A DNA stretch of 24,550 nt from an uncultured Erysipelotrichaceae bacterium (GCA_946621045.1 CAMOOA010000006.1:1-24550); one strand, 5' to 3'; counted from the stretch's first letter, positions 8,371-15,982 are shown. Notes: a model not told the origin generated them from the sequence alone. Numbers and translations: made by a program.

Positions 8371-9540
8371 TTAATTCGAGTTCAGATACTCCAGTGCATC
8401 GAGCGCAAACTGCACTTCCGCTGCCATGCCGGTTTTGATGGACTCTTCCCGGAAAACCACATGGCTGCTGTGAAGGGGATCGTCTGCCCCGCCGCCGAGG
8501 TGAACAAAACAGAGCGGCGCATACTCCTCAAAGCTTGCCAGATCTTCCCCGATCATCTCCTGCACTGCGGGCAGAATATGATCTTCACCGATGACCTTTG
8601 CGGCGGAAGAGCGGGCAATGTCATATACCACGGGATCATTGATCAGCGGCGGAGTTTTCCGCTCCAGATCAAGTTCTCCCGTACATCCGTATGCTTTCGG
8701 AGTTTCGGTCACGACCCGTTCGAGAAGCTCCGGGATGCGCTCATAGACCTCCCGGTCAAAAGACCGGCAGGTTCCTTCCAACACCGCAGTATCGGAAATG
8801 ATATTCCAGGTTGTGCCGGAATGGAAACTTCCGATCGTAATCAGAAGCGGTGATACCGGATCACTCATCCGGGATACAATCGCCTGAACTGCCTGCACAA
8901 CCGCCGCTCCCGCAACAACCGCATCCGCGCCCCGGTGCGGCTTTGCGCCATGGGAGCTTTTCCCGTGAATCGTTATTTTAAAACGGTCCACTGCCGCCCA
9001 GTCCGGACCCTCTTTGAGACTGATGGTGCCGGCAGGTGTATCCGGGTTCATATGCAGACCGTATACCATGGATACGCCGTTCATTACACCGTCTTCGATC
9101 ATCCTGCGGGCACCTTCGGATATCTCCTCTCCGGGCTGAAACAGGAGGTTTACGGTGCCGGCGAATTCATGCATATGGCGTTTCAGCAGCTTGGCGCTTC
9201 CCAGCATGATTGCGGTATGCATATCATGACCGCACGCATGCATACGGCCTTCCGTAACGGAAGAAAACGGGAGTCCTGTTTCCTCCTGTAACGGGAGGGC
9301 ATCCATGTCACTGCGCAGAAGCACGATGTGATCGGACTTTCCCTTTGTGCCGGTAAGGGACGCAACAACTCCGCCGTGTTCTGTAACCTTGTAAGGTATC
9401 TCTTCGGCGGAAAGATATTCCGTTATGCGCTTTACAGTATTCTCACATTCCATTCCAAGATCCGGATGGGCATGAATTGTTCTTCGAAGCGAAACGATTT
9501 CTTCATACAGTTCTTCACATTCCTGCATCAGACCGGTCAT
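8371..9540 (-). CDS. M20-family (M20D) metallo-amidohydrolase
   Basis: A 389-residue cytosolic two-zinc hydrolase of the N-acyl-amino-acid/hippurate amidohydrolase type, which releases amino acids from N-acyl substrates. Family motifs are all present: SDMDALP (78-84), the metal ligands in HACGHDMH (Cys103, His105), PGEE (136-139), His163 in YGLHM, and His357 in LHSSH near the C-terminus. The central dimerisation domain (about 185-300) includes the IHGKSSHGAKPHRGADA segment. Length is normal for the family. The start at 9540 has a strong GGAAGGAG site 8 nt upstream. The exact substrate cannot be read from the sequence. Neighbouring genes do not suggest a pathway. Confidence 0.93.
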   Translation of the reverse strand: MTGLMQECEELYEEIVSLRRTIHAHPDLGMECENTVKRITEYLSAEEIPYKVTEHGGVVASLTGTKGKSDHIVLLRSDMDALPLQEETGLPFSSVTEGRMHACGHDMHTAIMLGSAKLLKRHMHEFAGTVNLLFQPGEEISEGARRMIEDGVMNGVSMVYGLHMNPDTPAGTISLKEGPDWAAVDRFKITIHGKSSHGAKPHRGADAVVAGAAVVQAVQAIVSRMSDPVSPLLITIGSFHSGTTWNIISDTAVLEGTCRSFDREVYERIPELLERVVTETPKAYGCTGELDLERKTPPLINDPVVYDIARSSAAKVIGEDHILPAVQEMIGEDLASFEEYAPLCFVHLGGGADDPLHSSHVVFREESIKTGMAAEVQFALDALEYLNSN

Positions 9541-9583
9541 AACTCAGACTCCTTCCATAATGATTATTTATAAGTACAATTAC

Positions 9584-9607
9584 GGCTGTCCGAACCAAAA
9601 GACAGCC
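9584..9607 (-). terminator. Possible terminator after the ferritin-like gene
   Basis: A 7-bp perfect inverted repeat (GGCTGTC / GACAGCC) with a 10-base loop lies 10 nt past the stop of the ferritin-like gene. A strong T-run is missing on the minus strand, so termination may be weak. Confidence 0.45.
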
Positions 9608-9617
9608 ATGCGGATTT

Positions 9618-10007
9618 CTACAGCAGTCCTTTCACGGTATCCCCATGGCGCTGTTCGTCATCTTTGACTGACTGCACGGAAGGAAACCGTTCCGCAACCG
9701 GCTCATAGGTCTTCACGGCATCATATTCCTTCTTTGCGATGATCGGATACACAATCTTCTTTCCAAATATCCGGTACAGAAGCGGCACCAGGATTGCCCT
9801 GGTCTTTTTCCCCTGCACGGTCTTCCCGGTCAGTTCCCGGAATACGGCTGCGTGTCCGCCTTCCTCTTTCGCAAGCTGCCGGAAAGTTTCCGCATCCTTC
9901 TGATCTTTCACGGTTCCCGCAAGCGCATTGTACATAAGCACTGCATCGAGTTCTCCCTGCTGGGCCTTAAGCAGAATGTTCATTTCTTCATCGGGAATCG
10001 GGTTCAT
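9618..10007 (-). CDS. Ferritin-like (rubrerythrin-type) diiron protein
   Basis: A 129-residue, mostly helical protein with the spacing of a ferritin-like four-helix bundle. Candidate iron ligands are Glu in QQGELDAVLMY, the E-x-x-H pair in AKEEGGHAAVFRE, Glu in KKEYDAVKTYEP, and the E-x-x-H in DDEQRHGD. It is shorter than rubrerythrin and has no rubredoxin-type CxxC, so it resembles stand-alone rubrerythrin-like or VIT/Mn-superfamily proteins. A likely role is peroxide or iron handling in an anaerobe (inference). The start at 10007 follows AAAGGAGA. A short hydrophobic patch (ILVPLLYRIFGKKIVYPII) between the helices may be membrane-associated. Confidence 0.8.
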   Translation of the reverse strand: MNPIPDEEMNILLKAQQGELDAVLMYNALAGTVKDQKDAETFRQLAKEEGGHAAVFRELTGKTVQGKKTRAILVPLLYRIFGKKIVYPIIAKKEYDAVKTYEPVAERFPSVQSVKDDEQRHGDTVKGLL

Positions 10008-10128
10008 CTCATCTCTCCTTTTCCTTTATGTCAGGCATTGTTTGTAAAAAGAGGATGAATGAACGATGCTTTGAAGCAGCGGAAGAATAACGTGATGAAT
10101 TGATAACCTGTACTGAAATTAATGATAG

Positions 10129-10145
10129 CTGAGAATGACGCTCAG
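10129..10145 (-). terminator. Weak hairpin after the 222-aa gene
   Basis: CTGAG and CTCAG flank a 7-base loop about 45 nt past the stop at 10191, followed on the minus strand by an AT-rich tail. It is short and only a candidate terminator. The rest of 10008-10190 holds nothing I can recognise. Confidence 0.25.
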
Positions 10146-10190
10146 GTTAACGAAAATACTGCATTCTTTGTCATACGCAGATATTCACTC

Positions 10191-10859
10191 TCAGTTCTTC
10201 GGGAAAAAGAACGGATCGCAGTATTTCTGCGTACAGTCTTCATACCCCAAAGTCTGCACATAGGCATCATCGTTTGTCGCCTCCACATCGTCTCCGATCC
10301 ACATGCCAAACTGCGGCTCATTATATCCTCCACCTGCCAGCAACAGCAGAGCGGTTGGGTCAAACCAGCGGCTGATTACCGGATTATCAACGCGATGTTT
10401 AGTAAAACGATCAAAGTATTCATGCTTGTCATGGTTGATTACATACTTAACAAACTCTACATCTCTTGTGAAACAGCGGGGATCTGACAGATCGGGGCCG
10501 TGGTATTCATCTCCGTATTCCAGACATCTCTCATATTCACTGATAAACTCTTCTTTCCATGAGTCCTTGAAATATACAGCGACGTTTTCAAAATGATCCT
10601 GTGCATAATCCCATGGACAGTCGTGAATATCTTCATAAATATGTTTCAGAAATGGATTACTTGTTTCATCAGGATCCCAATAGTCACCAAAGCAGACAAC
10701 TCTTGTCCCTTTCCATTCATTCATCAGATACATCAGAAGAACATTATTGATTTCGGTTGATGTATGAATATAACCACTGATTTTGACATTATCGTTAAAG
10801 TCAAATGCATCCACGTATGCTTTCTTTTCGTGGTTATACCAAAGAAAATACTGTCCCAT
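10191..10859 (-). CDS. Unknown 222-aa protein starting MGQYF
   Basis: I do not recognise a named family. The N-terminus MGQYFLWYNHEKKAYVDAFDF and the later GGYNEPQFGMWIGDD recall uncharacterised proteins beginning MGQYY. It is acidic and rich in aromatic residues, without signal peptide or membrane segment. The start has a strong AAGGAGGGG site 7 nt upstream. Its start codon is only 29 nt from the 3' end of tRNA-Thr on the same strand and there is no terminator between them. It is therefore likely to be transcribed with the two tRNAs and the XRE gene. No function can be assigned. Confidence 0.75.
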   Translation of the reverse strand: MGQYFLWYNHEKKAYVDAFDFNDNVKISGYIHTSTEINNVLLMYLMNEWKGTRVVCFGDYWDPDETSNPFLKHIYEDIHDCPWDYAQDHFENVAVYFKDSWKEEFISEYERCLEYGDEYHGPDLSDPRCFTRDVEFVKYVINHDKHEYFDRFTKHRVDNPVISRWFDPTALLLLAGGGYNEPQFGMWIGDDVEATNDDAYVQTLGYEDCTQKYCDPFFFPKN

Positions 10860-10888
10860 AATTCCCCTCCTTACATTTATTTCTGCAG

Positions 10889-10962
10889 TGATCCCAGATG
10901 GGTTTGAACCACCAGCCTCACCCTTACAAGGAGTACGCTCTGACCGGATGAGCTATGGGATC
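10889..10962 (-). tRNA. tRNA-Thr (anticodon UGU)
   Basis: A complete cloverleaf can be drawn. The acceptor GATCCCA/TGGGATC is perfect (7 bp), followed by discriminator A. The D stem is GCTC/GAGC with GG in the loop. The anticodon stem is TACTC/GGGTG with two G-U pairs and the loop is CTTGTAA, giving anticodon TGT. The T arm has the loop TTCAAAC. The 3' CCA is not encoded. The weak anticodon stem is unusual. It lies 5 nt downstream of tRNA-Gln. Confidence 0.9.
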
Positions 10963-10967
10963 ATTTA

Positions 10968-11038
10968 CACGGGAGACAGGATTCGAACCTGCATTGACGG
11001 CTTCAAAGACCATTGTCCTGCCATTGGACGACTCCCGG
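10968..11038 (-). tRNA. tRNA-Gln (anticodon UUG)
   Basis: The 71-nt cloverleaf has acceptor CCGGGAG/CTCCCGT with a C1-U72 mismatch and discriminator G73. The D stem is GTCC/GGAC. The anticodon stem is ATGGT/GCCGT with two G-U pairs and the loop is CTTTGAA, giving anticodon TTG. The T arm is GCAGG/CCTGT with loop TTCGAAT. A weak 1-72 pair and G73 are known glutamine-tRNA features. CCA is not encoded. The 5' end is 7 nt after the stop codon of the XRE gene, which leaves no space for a separate promoter. Confidence 0.88.
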
Positions 11039-11045
11039 TTCTGTA

Positions 11046-11279
11046 CTACGTCCTGGTTACTACTACAATGTCTGCGATACTGACATGGAATGCATCGGCC
11101 AGAATCACCAGGTTATCTACGGTCGGCATTGTCTCTCCGCGCATCCATTTATAGATCGCCTGCGGCGTATTGAACTCAAACAGTTCCTGCAGGTCTTTAA
11201 CGGTCATATTGTTTTTCAGGCGAAGCTCCGTGATCCGCTCTCCGGTCTGTACCATATCTACTTTCGGCAATCCGCTCAT
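11046..11279 (-). CDS. Small XRE-family HTH regulator
   Basis: A 77-residue protein that is little more than one Cro/C1-type helix-turn-helix domain: ITELRLKNNMTVKDLQELFE (helices 1-2) and NTPQAIYKWMRGETMPTVDN (recognition helix), then LVILADAFHVSIADIVV (helices 4-5). It probably binds DNA as a dimer. The start at 11279 (MSGLPKVDM) is chosen because AAAGGAG lies 6 nt upstream; an in-frame ATG 15 nt earlier overlaps that site. A 12-bp inverted repeat lies 22 nt ahead of the start and could be an operator or attenuator. Directly downstream are tRNA-Gln, tRNA-Thr and the 222-aa gene on the same strand. Confidence 0.88.
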   Translation of the reverse strand: MSGLPKVDMVQTGERITELRLKNNMTVKDLQELFEFNTPQAIYKWMRGETMPTVDNLVILADAFHVSIADIVVVTRT

Positions 11280-11300
11280 TTCTGCTCCTTTCATATAGAA

Positions 11301-11344
11301 AACCGCCTGTTCATGTACGGAAGACTGATACAGAACAGGCGGTT
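11301..11344 (-). promoter_or_regulatory. 12-bp inverted repeat ahead of the XRE gene
   Basis: AACCGCCTGTTC (11301-11312) and GAACAGGCGGTT (11333-11344) form a perfect 12-bp stem with a 20-base loop. Read on the minus strand it is followed by TTTTC and then, within about 10 nt, the ribosome site of the XRE gene. It may be a leader attenuator, a terminator shielding the gene, or an operator for the regulator. Confidence 0.55.
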
Positions 11345-11372
11345 GTTTCAGATGAAGGAAAAATAATCCGGA

Positions 11373-11465
11373 TCACCTTTGTATTCTGCGGCAGTCATTA
11401 TGAAAATCCGATAAATCTATCGTTTGTTCAGATCTGATATTTCGATTCATTCTGACTGCGGTCAT
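11373..11465 (-). CDS. Possible 30-aa small protein
   Basis: An open frame MTAVRMNRNIRSEQTIDLSD... of 30 residues, with AAAGGA about 11 nt upstream of the ATG at 11465. Its C-terminal part FHNDCRRIQR is not recognisable. A second tiny frame (MTAAEYKGDPDYFSFI) overlaps its end. The spacing is long and the size tiny, so this may be leader sequence only. Apart from this and the hairpin at 11301-11344, the region 11280-11568 shows nothing else I can name. Confidence 0.2.
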   Translation of the reverse strand: MTAVRMNRNIRSEQTIDLSDFHNDCRRIQR

Positions 11466-11568
11466 AATTTAACGGGTCCTTTCTCTCAACTGTGAAGATA
11501 ATCTAACGATTAAGCTTTGTATAGTAAACGCCTGGTATAATCCGTGGCATTTACGGTGCGCATTATCC

Positions 11569-11991
11569 TCACCAATTGCCGTCCGGCAGAAATAATTCCT
11601 TTCGATTCAGCGCATTGCGGGTTCGGTCACAGAACTTCTTTACCGGCTCCAGATCGATATCGATCAATGATCCGGCCTTTCTGGCGATCTTGTTGTCAGA
11701 ATCTGTGACAGTAAGCTCCCATGTCCCTACGTCTGTCGCAAACATATCTTCTTCAATCTTTGTCACTTCATCCGCAAGCTTCAGGATTTCCTCTGCATCT
11801 TCTTTGGCGATACGAAGATACTCTTTGGCAATGAGCGGATATCGTTCTTCTCCGTTTCCGTATCGATACCGGCTGAACCATACCTGGCCCTTCCCGGTGA
11901 TGGTCAGGTGCTGCTCGATTTCCGTGTCCGGATGAGGCATCGGTCCGTAGCACATATTGTTGGTAATAATCCGTACTTTTTTCATTTTCAT
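11569..11991 (-). CDS. Unknown 140-aa soluble protein
   Basis: No family recognised. The N-terminus (MKMKKVRIITNNMCYGPMPH) and the segment HLTITGKGQVWFSRYRYG suggest beta strands, followed by a charged helix (AKEYLRIAKEDAEEILKLAD) and another strand-rich part (TWELTVTDSDNKIARKAGS). The pattern is compatible with a small single-domain protein that measures or binds something, but that is only a guess. A GGGGGA site is 4 nt before the first ATG and 10 nt before the second, so either could start translation. It has no signal peptide or membrane helix. Confidence 0.65.
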   Translation of the reverse strand: MKMKKVRIITNNMCYGPMPHPDTEIEQHLTITGKGQVWFSRYRYGNGEERYPLIAKEYLRIAKEDAEEILKLADEVTKIEEDMFATDVGTWELTVTDSDNKIARKAGSLIDIDLEPVKKFCDRTRNALNRKELFLPDGNW

Positions 11992-12036
11992 TTATCCCCC
12001 AGTATGCTGTACTGCATGTCAGACACCCGTCCTGGG

Positions 12037-12099
12037 TCAGATCCTTTCCAGTTCCCCGGTTTCGGCTGTCTTTATGGCAGGCATCATAAGCGTATTCAT
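12037..12099 (-). pseudogene. 20-codon remnant of the 65-aa gene family
   Basis: The frame from the ATG at 12099 reads MNTLMMPAIKTAETGELERI and stops. It matches the internal start MNTMLMLALHTAETGEWYER of the intact 65-aa protein at 22275-22472, including shared DNA such as TTCCCCGGTTTCGGC. The rest of the gene is missing. This looks like a truncated duplicate. The remaining bases of 11992-12157 hold nothing else I can support. Confidence 0.5.
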
Positions 12100-12157
12100 T
12101 CCGGAATTGCTGATATCCTTCCCTCGTGTTCAGACAGACGATGAGATCCTGAGTGTC

Positions 12158-12469
12158 TCAGTTTTCTGTACGGACTTCTTCCTTCACAAGCTCCGCAATT
12201 GCGGTATCTTCCAGCCGGAAGCGGACAACGCAGTCACATTCCTGATCAAAGTCCCGGTAAATATATCCGGCAGAGTGTGTGCCGTGCGCAACGGTGCTGC
12301 AGCTGTTAGCGACATATCCGAATCTAGATCCCTTGTCGGAATATACTGCGATCGCTTCATCATCGTATCTGTTCGGTTCTTTTCTGAGTTTCAGGACTGT
12401 TCCGGGATTGCAGAAATCTGCCGCGTTGCATTCATCCAGATGCGAAATCGTAATATATGTGTTTGTCAT
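12158..12469 (-). CDS. Stand-alone HIRAN-domain protein
   Basis: A 103-residue protein that consists of one HIRAN-like domain. The typical core is visible: GTVLKLRKEPNRYDDEAIAV followed by YSDKGSRFGYVANS, matching the family pattern of L-x-R-E-P-N-x-Y-D-x-x-A-I-x-V...G-Y-V. HIRAN domains bind DNA ends or single-stranded 3' ends and are usually fused to SNF2 helicases or found alone in bacteria. The start at 12469 has GAGGTG 6 nt upstream; a GTG 9 nt earlier overlaps that site. It is divergent from the SNF2-SWIM helicase gene, with 166 bases between the two starts, so a working link is possible but unproven. Confidence 0.82.
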   Translation of the reverse strand: MTNTYITISHLDECNAADFCNPGTVLKLRKEPNRYDDEAIAVYSDKGSRFGYVANSCSTVAHGTHSAGYIYRDFDQECDCVVRFRLEDTAIAELVKEEVRTEN

Positions 12470-12603
12470 AAATCTCACCTCACACCCAAAGCGTAAAAAA
12501 AACAGGACGCAAAAAATGTGCCTTATTTAAATATTTTTATCCCGTTCCGGAATCCGGCTCTGAACATATGCGCTGTATATTTTCCTTTGCCGGACATTTA
12601 CCA

Positions 12604-12634
12604 TTGAGACAAAACTGTGTTATTTCTGTATATA
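12604..12634 (+). promoter_or_regulatory. Candidate promoter of the SNF2 helicase gene
   Basis: TTGAGA (12604-12609) and TATATA (12629-12634) are separated by 19 bases, and the ATG follows 1 base later. If real, the transcript would start at or inside the first codons. The AT-rich segment 12495-12545 may instead hold divergent promoters for this gene and the HIRAN gene. Confidence 0.35.
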
Positions 12635-12635
12635 T

Positions 12636-15600
12636 ATGTTTAACGAAAAAGACGCAAAACGATTACTGACACCATCCATAGAAACACAGGCATTTCTGAT
12701 CCTGATCCGGGACGGCATCTCCGACCTCAGGTACACAGACAGTTATCCCTTGATTAATATCAAAGCGGATGTTTCGGACGGTTTCCATACAAGATACGTT
12801 ACCCTTCAGCTGGATGAAGCCGCAAAAAAGGTCACACAGAGCCGCTGTTCCTGCTATGAAGGCAATAATCCCCGGCATCTCTGTGTCCATAAAGCCGCAA
12901 TTCTGATGTTCTGGGGAAAAATCCGCGGAGAGGGCTCTCTGTCACTTTCCAGCGAAGAGGAACAGGAACCTTCAAGTTCCTATGCGGTGGAACGCTTTCT
13001 GGAAAAGCAGCCGGCCGTCTTTCGTTCCGCTGACCGCAGCGGTACCGTCTTCCTTCAGGCATATTGCAGCTCCATTGAAGAGGATTCCAACGCCCTTTGC
13101 GTTGAATTCAAAATCGGCCGGGAAGGCTCCAACGGCTATGTTCTGAAAGACATCGGGAAGCTTGTCACATCCGATGATGTGGGCGAATCCATCCGTTACG
13201 GCAAGAACCTGGACTTTGTCCCGAGCGACGAATCCTTTCAGTACCGGTACCGCCCGATGTACCGCTTCCTCAGGCAGCTGGTCCGGTCCGATGATCTTTT
13301 CACCGCCCGCAGTGACTACGCTTATTACAACTCATACTATTACCGCCTCGCAAACAGGATCGACCGCTATCTGACCCTGAAAGGCCGTTATCTGGATGAA
13401 TTCTTTGAAGTGCTCGGCGATCAGCCGCTCTTTATGAATGTACGTCAAGGCAGACAGGAAGTCAGCGTGCCGCTCCGTATGAGTGAGGAACCGTACCGGC
13501 CTCCGGTTGTTCTTGAAAAAATGAACGAGGGCATTGTTCTGAAGAACAGTCCCATATCTTTCGTAACCGGCACCTCTGTAATTTATCTGTTCAACATCGA
13601 AGGAAGAACCATTCACCGCATCCCGGTCGAACAGGATTCGGTTCTGGTGGATGTGCTGAAACTTCTGCAGGAAAATGACAGGTATTTCTATATTAACTCC
13701 GGAGACATGGCAAGATTCCTTGAGACTGTCTATCCGGTGCTGCGGACCTCGTTTGAACCGCAGGTCACCGGCTTTGACCCGATGCGCTACCTGCCTCCGG
13801 AACCGACCTTCGCATTCTATCTTGATCTTCCCCAGGATGACATGATCACCTGTGAGGCATATGCCTGTTATGACAAGACCCGCTATAACCTTTATGACGG
13901 ACAGAATAACGGCAAGGGCCGCAATCTGCGGGAAGAAAAGGCGATGGAGAACTCCATCGGCCACTGGTTCAATTCCTTTGACACTGCAGGAAAGAAGATG
14001 GTCATCATCGATGATGACAGCCGCATGGTCTCCTTTCTTGTCAACGGCATCCCTGCCCTGCAGGCTGCCGGGGAAGTCTATGTCTCCGACCGGCTGAAGC
14101 GCCTTCAGGTGCGCTCCATGCCGAAGGTATCGGTCGGCGTATCGCTTTCCAACAATCTGCTTCAGCTGAATATCGAAGGCGAACAGCGCTCGCTGGAGGA
14201 CCTTGCGGAAATCCTGTCGCGCTACTCCCCGAAGAAGAAGTATTACCGCCTGAAAAACGGCAGTTTCATTCAGGTCGACAATGAGGAAGCGCTCGCAGAG
14301 ATGGCAAGGCTCAGCGAAGACCTTCAGCTCTCCGCAAAGGAGATCCGCTCCGGTGAGGCATCCGTGCCTGCCTACCGCGCCATGTATATCGAAAAGGCTG
14401 CGCAGGAAGCAGACCACATGGACATTAACCGGGACAGCTACTTCCGCACCCTTATTGAAGAAATGGAAGACCCGAACAAGACCTATGAGGTGCCGCCTTC
14501 CCTGAAGGATATCCTGCGGGAATATCAGAAGAACGGATACTGGTGGCTGCGGCGTCTCTATGACAATCACTTTGCCGGTCTGCTTGCGGATGAGATGGGA
14601 CTCGGCAAGACCCTGCAGGTCATTGCCTTCCTGCTGTCGCTGGAAGACCGCGGGCAGAGTCTGGTCGTATGCCCTGCCTCACTGGTCTATAACTGGCAGA
14701 GTGAAATCCGCCGCTTTGCGCCGGAAATCCCGACTGCCGTGATCTCCGGCAGTCCGATACAGCGGAAGACACAAATCGAAACCGCCGCAGACAATGCGGT
14801 TCTGATCACCAGCTATGATGCGCTCAAGCGCGATACCGATGTCTATGAAGGACGGAGCTTTGAAGTCGAGGTCCTCGATGAGGCGCAGTATATCAAGAAT
14901 GCCAGTACGATGGCTGCGGAGAGCGCCAAGGCCATCAATGCCCGTTTCCGCATTGCGCTGACCGGAACCCCGATTGAAAACCGGCTGTCCGAACTCTGGA
15001 GTATCTTTGATTATCTGATGCCGGGCTTCCTGTTCCGATACAACTACTTCCGCACCCACTATGAAAAACCGATCGTCCAGTATCAGGACAAGGACACGCA
15101 GGAATCCCTGCGGAAGATGATTGCGCCGTTTGTGCTCCGCCGCCGCAAGACCGAAGTTCTGACCGAACTGCCGGAAAAGCTCGAGGAAGTGTATTACGCA
15201 CCGCTCGAGGGCGAACAGCGCGAGCTCTACGAAGCACGCAGCCAGCGTCTGAAGCTCATGCTGGGGAAGGAAAGCGATGCGGAATTCCGGAAGAACCGAA
15301 TCGCCGTGCTTGCGGAGATCACCCGTCTGCGTCAGACCTGCTGTGCACCGTCGCTGATCTATGAGAACTACAAAGGCAACTCCGCCAAGGAAGACATGTG
15401 CATGGAGCTGATCCGCACTGCCGTGGACAGCGGACACAAGATCCTGCTGTTCTCCCAGTTCAAGACGATGCTGGAAACACTCAACGCAAGGCTGGAAAAG
15501 GAAGGTATTGCCTGTCACTTCCTTTCCGGTGAAACCCCCAAGGAAGAACGGGCAAAGATGGTTGACTCCTTCCAGAATGATGAGGTGCCGGTATTCTCCA

Positions 15601-15887
15601 TCTCGCTCAAGGCCGGCGGCACCGGACTGAATCTGACCGCTGCGGATATTGTCATCCACTATGATCCATGGTGGAACACCGCCGTGGAGAACCAGGCATC
15701 CGACCGTACCCACCGGATCGGTCAGACCAAGGTGGTAACGGTTTACCGCCTGATCGTTCAGGATACGATTGAAGAGCGCATCCTGAAGCTGCAGGAACGC
15801 AAGGCAGATCTTGCGGGAGAAATCCTCTCCGGTGAAGAACTGTCCAGCTCTTCCCTGACCAGAGAACAGCTGATGGAGATTCTTTAA
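12636..15887 (+). CDS. SNF2-family helicase with SWIM zinc finger
   Basis: A 1,083-residue DNA-dependent ATPase/translocase. A SWIM zinc finger lies at the N-terminus (Cys71-x-Cys73...Cys83-x-His85). A long middle part (about 130-600) fits the bacterial SNF2-associated region. The two RecA lobes carry ADEMGLGKT (651-659), DEAQ (748-751), LTGTPIEN (about 775-782), a lobe-2 segment ILLFSQFKTMLE, and the GGTGLNL and HRIGQ motifs (HRIGQ near 1026). All motor motifs look intact. Such proteins remodel protein-DNA complexes in repair, recombination or transcription; the target is not known. No ribosome site precedes the ATG, but upstream in-frame starts are lacking and the N-terminus aligns well to the SWIM layout. 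It ends 11 nt before a strong terminator. Confidence 0.95.
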   Translation: MFNEKDAKRLLTPSIETQAFLILIRDGISDLRYTDSYPLINIKADVSDGFHTRYVTLQLDEAAKKVTQSRCSCYEGNNPRHLCVHKAAILMFWGKIRGEGSLSLSSEEEQEPSSSYAVERFLEKQPAVFRSADRSGTVFLQAYCSSIEEDSNALCVEFKIGREGSNGYVLKDIGKLVTSDDVGESIRYGKNLDFVPSDESFQYRYRPMYRFLRQLVRSDDLFTARSDYAYYNSYYYRLANRIDRYLTLKGRYLDEFFEVLGDQPLFMNVRQGRQEVSVPLRMSEEPYRPPVVLEKMNEGIVLKNSPISFVTGTSVIYLFNIEGRTIHRIPVEQDSVLVDVLKLLQENDRYFYINSGDMARFLETVYPVLRTSFEPQVTGFDPMRYLPPEPTFAFYLDLPQDDMITCEAYACYDKTRYNLYDGQNNGKGRNLREEKAMENSIGHWFNSFDTAGKKMVIIDDDSRMVSFLVNGIPALQAAGEVYVSDRLKRLQVRSMPKVSVGVSLSNNLLQLNIEGEQRSLEDLAEILSRYSPKKKYYRLKNGSFIQVDNEEALAEMARLSEDLQLSAKEIRSGEASVPAYRAMYIEKAAQEADHMDINRDSYFRTLIEEMEDPNKTYEVPPSLKDILREYQKNGYWWLRRLYDNHFAGLLADEMGLGKTLQVIAFLLSLEDRGQSLVVCPASLVYNWQSEIRRFAPEIPTAVISGSPIQRKTQIETAADNAVLITSYDALKRDTDVYEGRSFEVEVLDEAQYIKNASTMAAESAKAINARFRIALTGTPIENRLSELWSIFDYLMPGFLFRYNYFRTHYEKPIVQYQDKDTQESLRKMIAPFVLRRRKTEVLTELPEKLEEVYYAPLEGEQRELYEARSQRLKLMLGKESDAEFRKNRIAVLAEITRLRQTCCAPSLIYENYKGNSAKEDMCMELIRTAVDSGHKILLFSQFKTMLETLNARLEKEGIACHFLSGETPKEERAKMVDSFQNDEVPVFSISLKAGGTGLNLTAADIVIHYDPWWNTAVENQASDRTHRIGQTKVVTVYRLIVQDTIEERILKLQERKADLAGEILSGEELSSSSLTREQLMEIL

Positions 15888-15898
15888 AGACCAGACAG

Positions 15899-15926
15899 AC
15901 AGGGACAGTCAGCCGACTGTCCCTGT
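15899..15926 (+). terminator. Strong terminator after the SNF2 gene
   Basis: A 12-bp perfect stem (ACAGGGACAGTC / GACTGTCCCTGT) with a 4-base loop AGCC, followed by ATTGTTTATTT. It sits between convergent genes and could also act for the minus-strand gene ending at 15983. Confidence 0.85.
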
Positions 15927-15982
15927 ATTGTTTATTTCTCTGCCCTGCATGTTCTGTTCAGGCAGGATATTCCGGCACTCCT

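Noticed and set aside
8065..8853. 262-codon plus-strand frame running through the spacer between two minus-strand genes
   Set aside because: It overlaps both real genes, has no ribosome site, and its product has no recognisable family.
13332..15713. Two long minus-strand frames (412 and 344 codons) opposite the SNF2 gene
   Set aside because: The plus-strand frame carries all helicase motifs; the antisense frames have no recognisable domains and only reflect codon bias.
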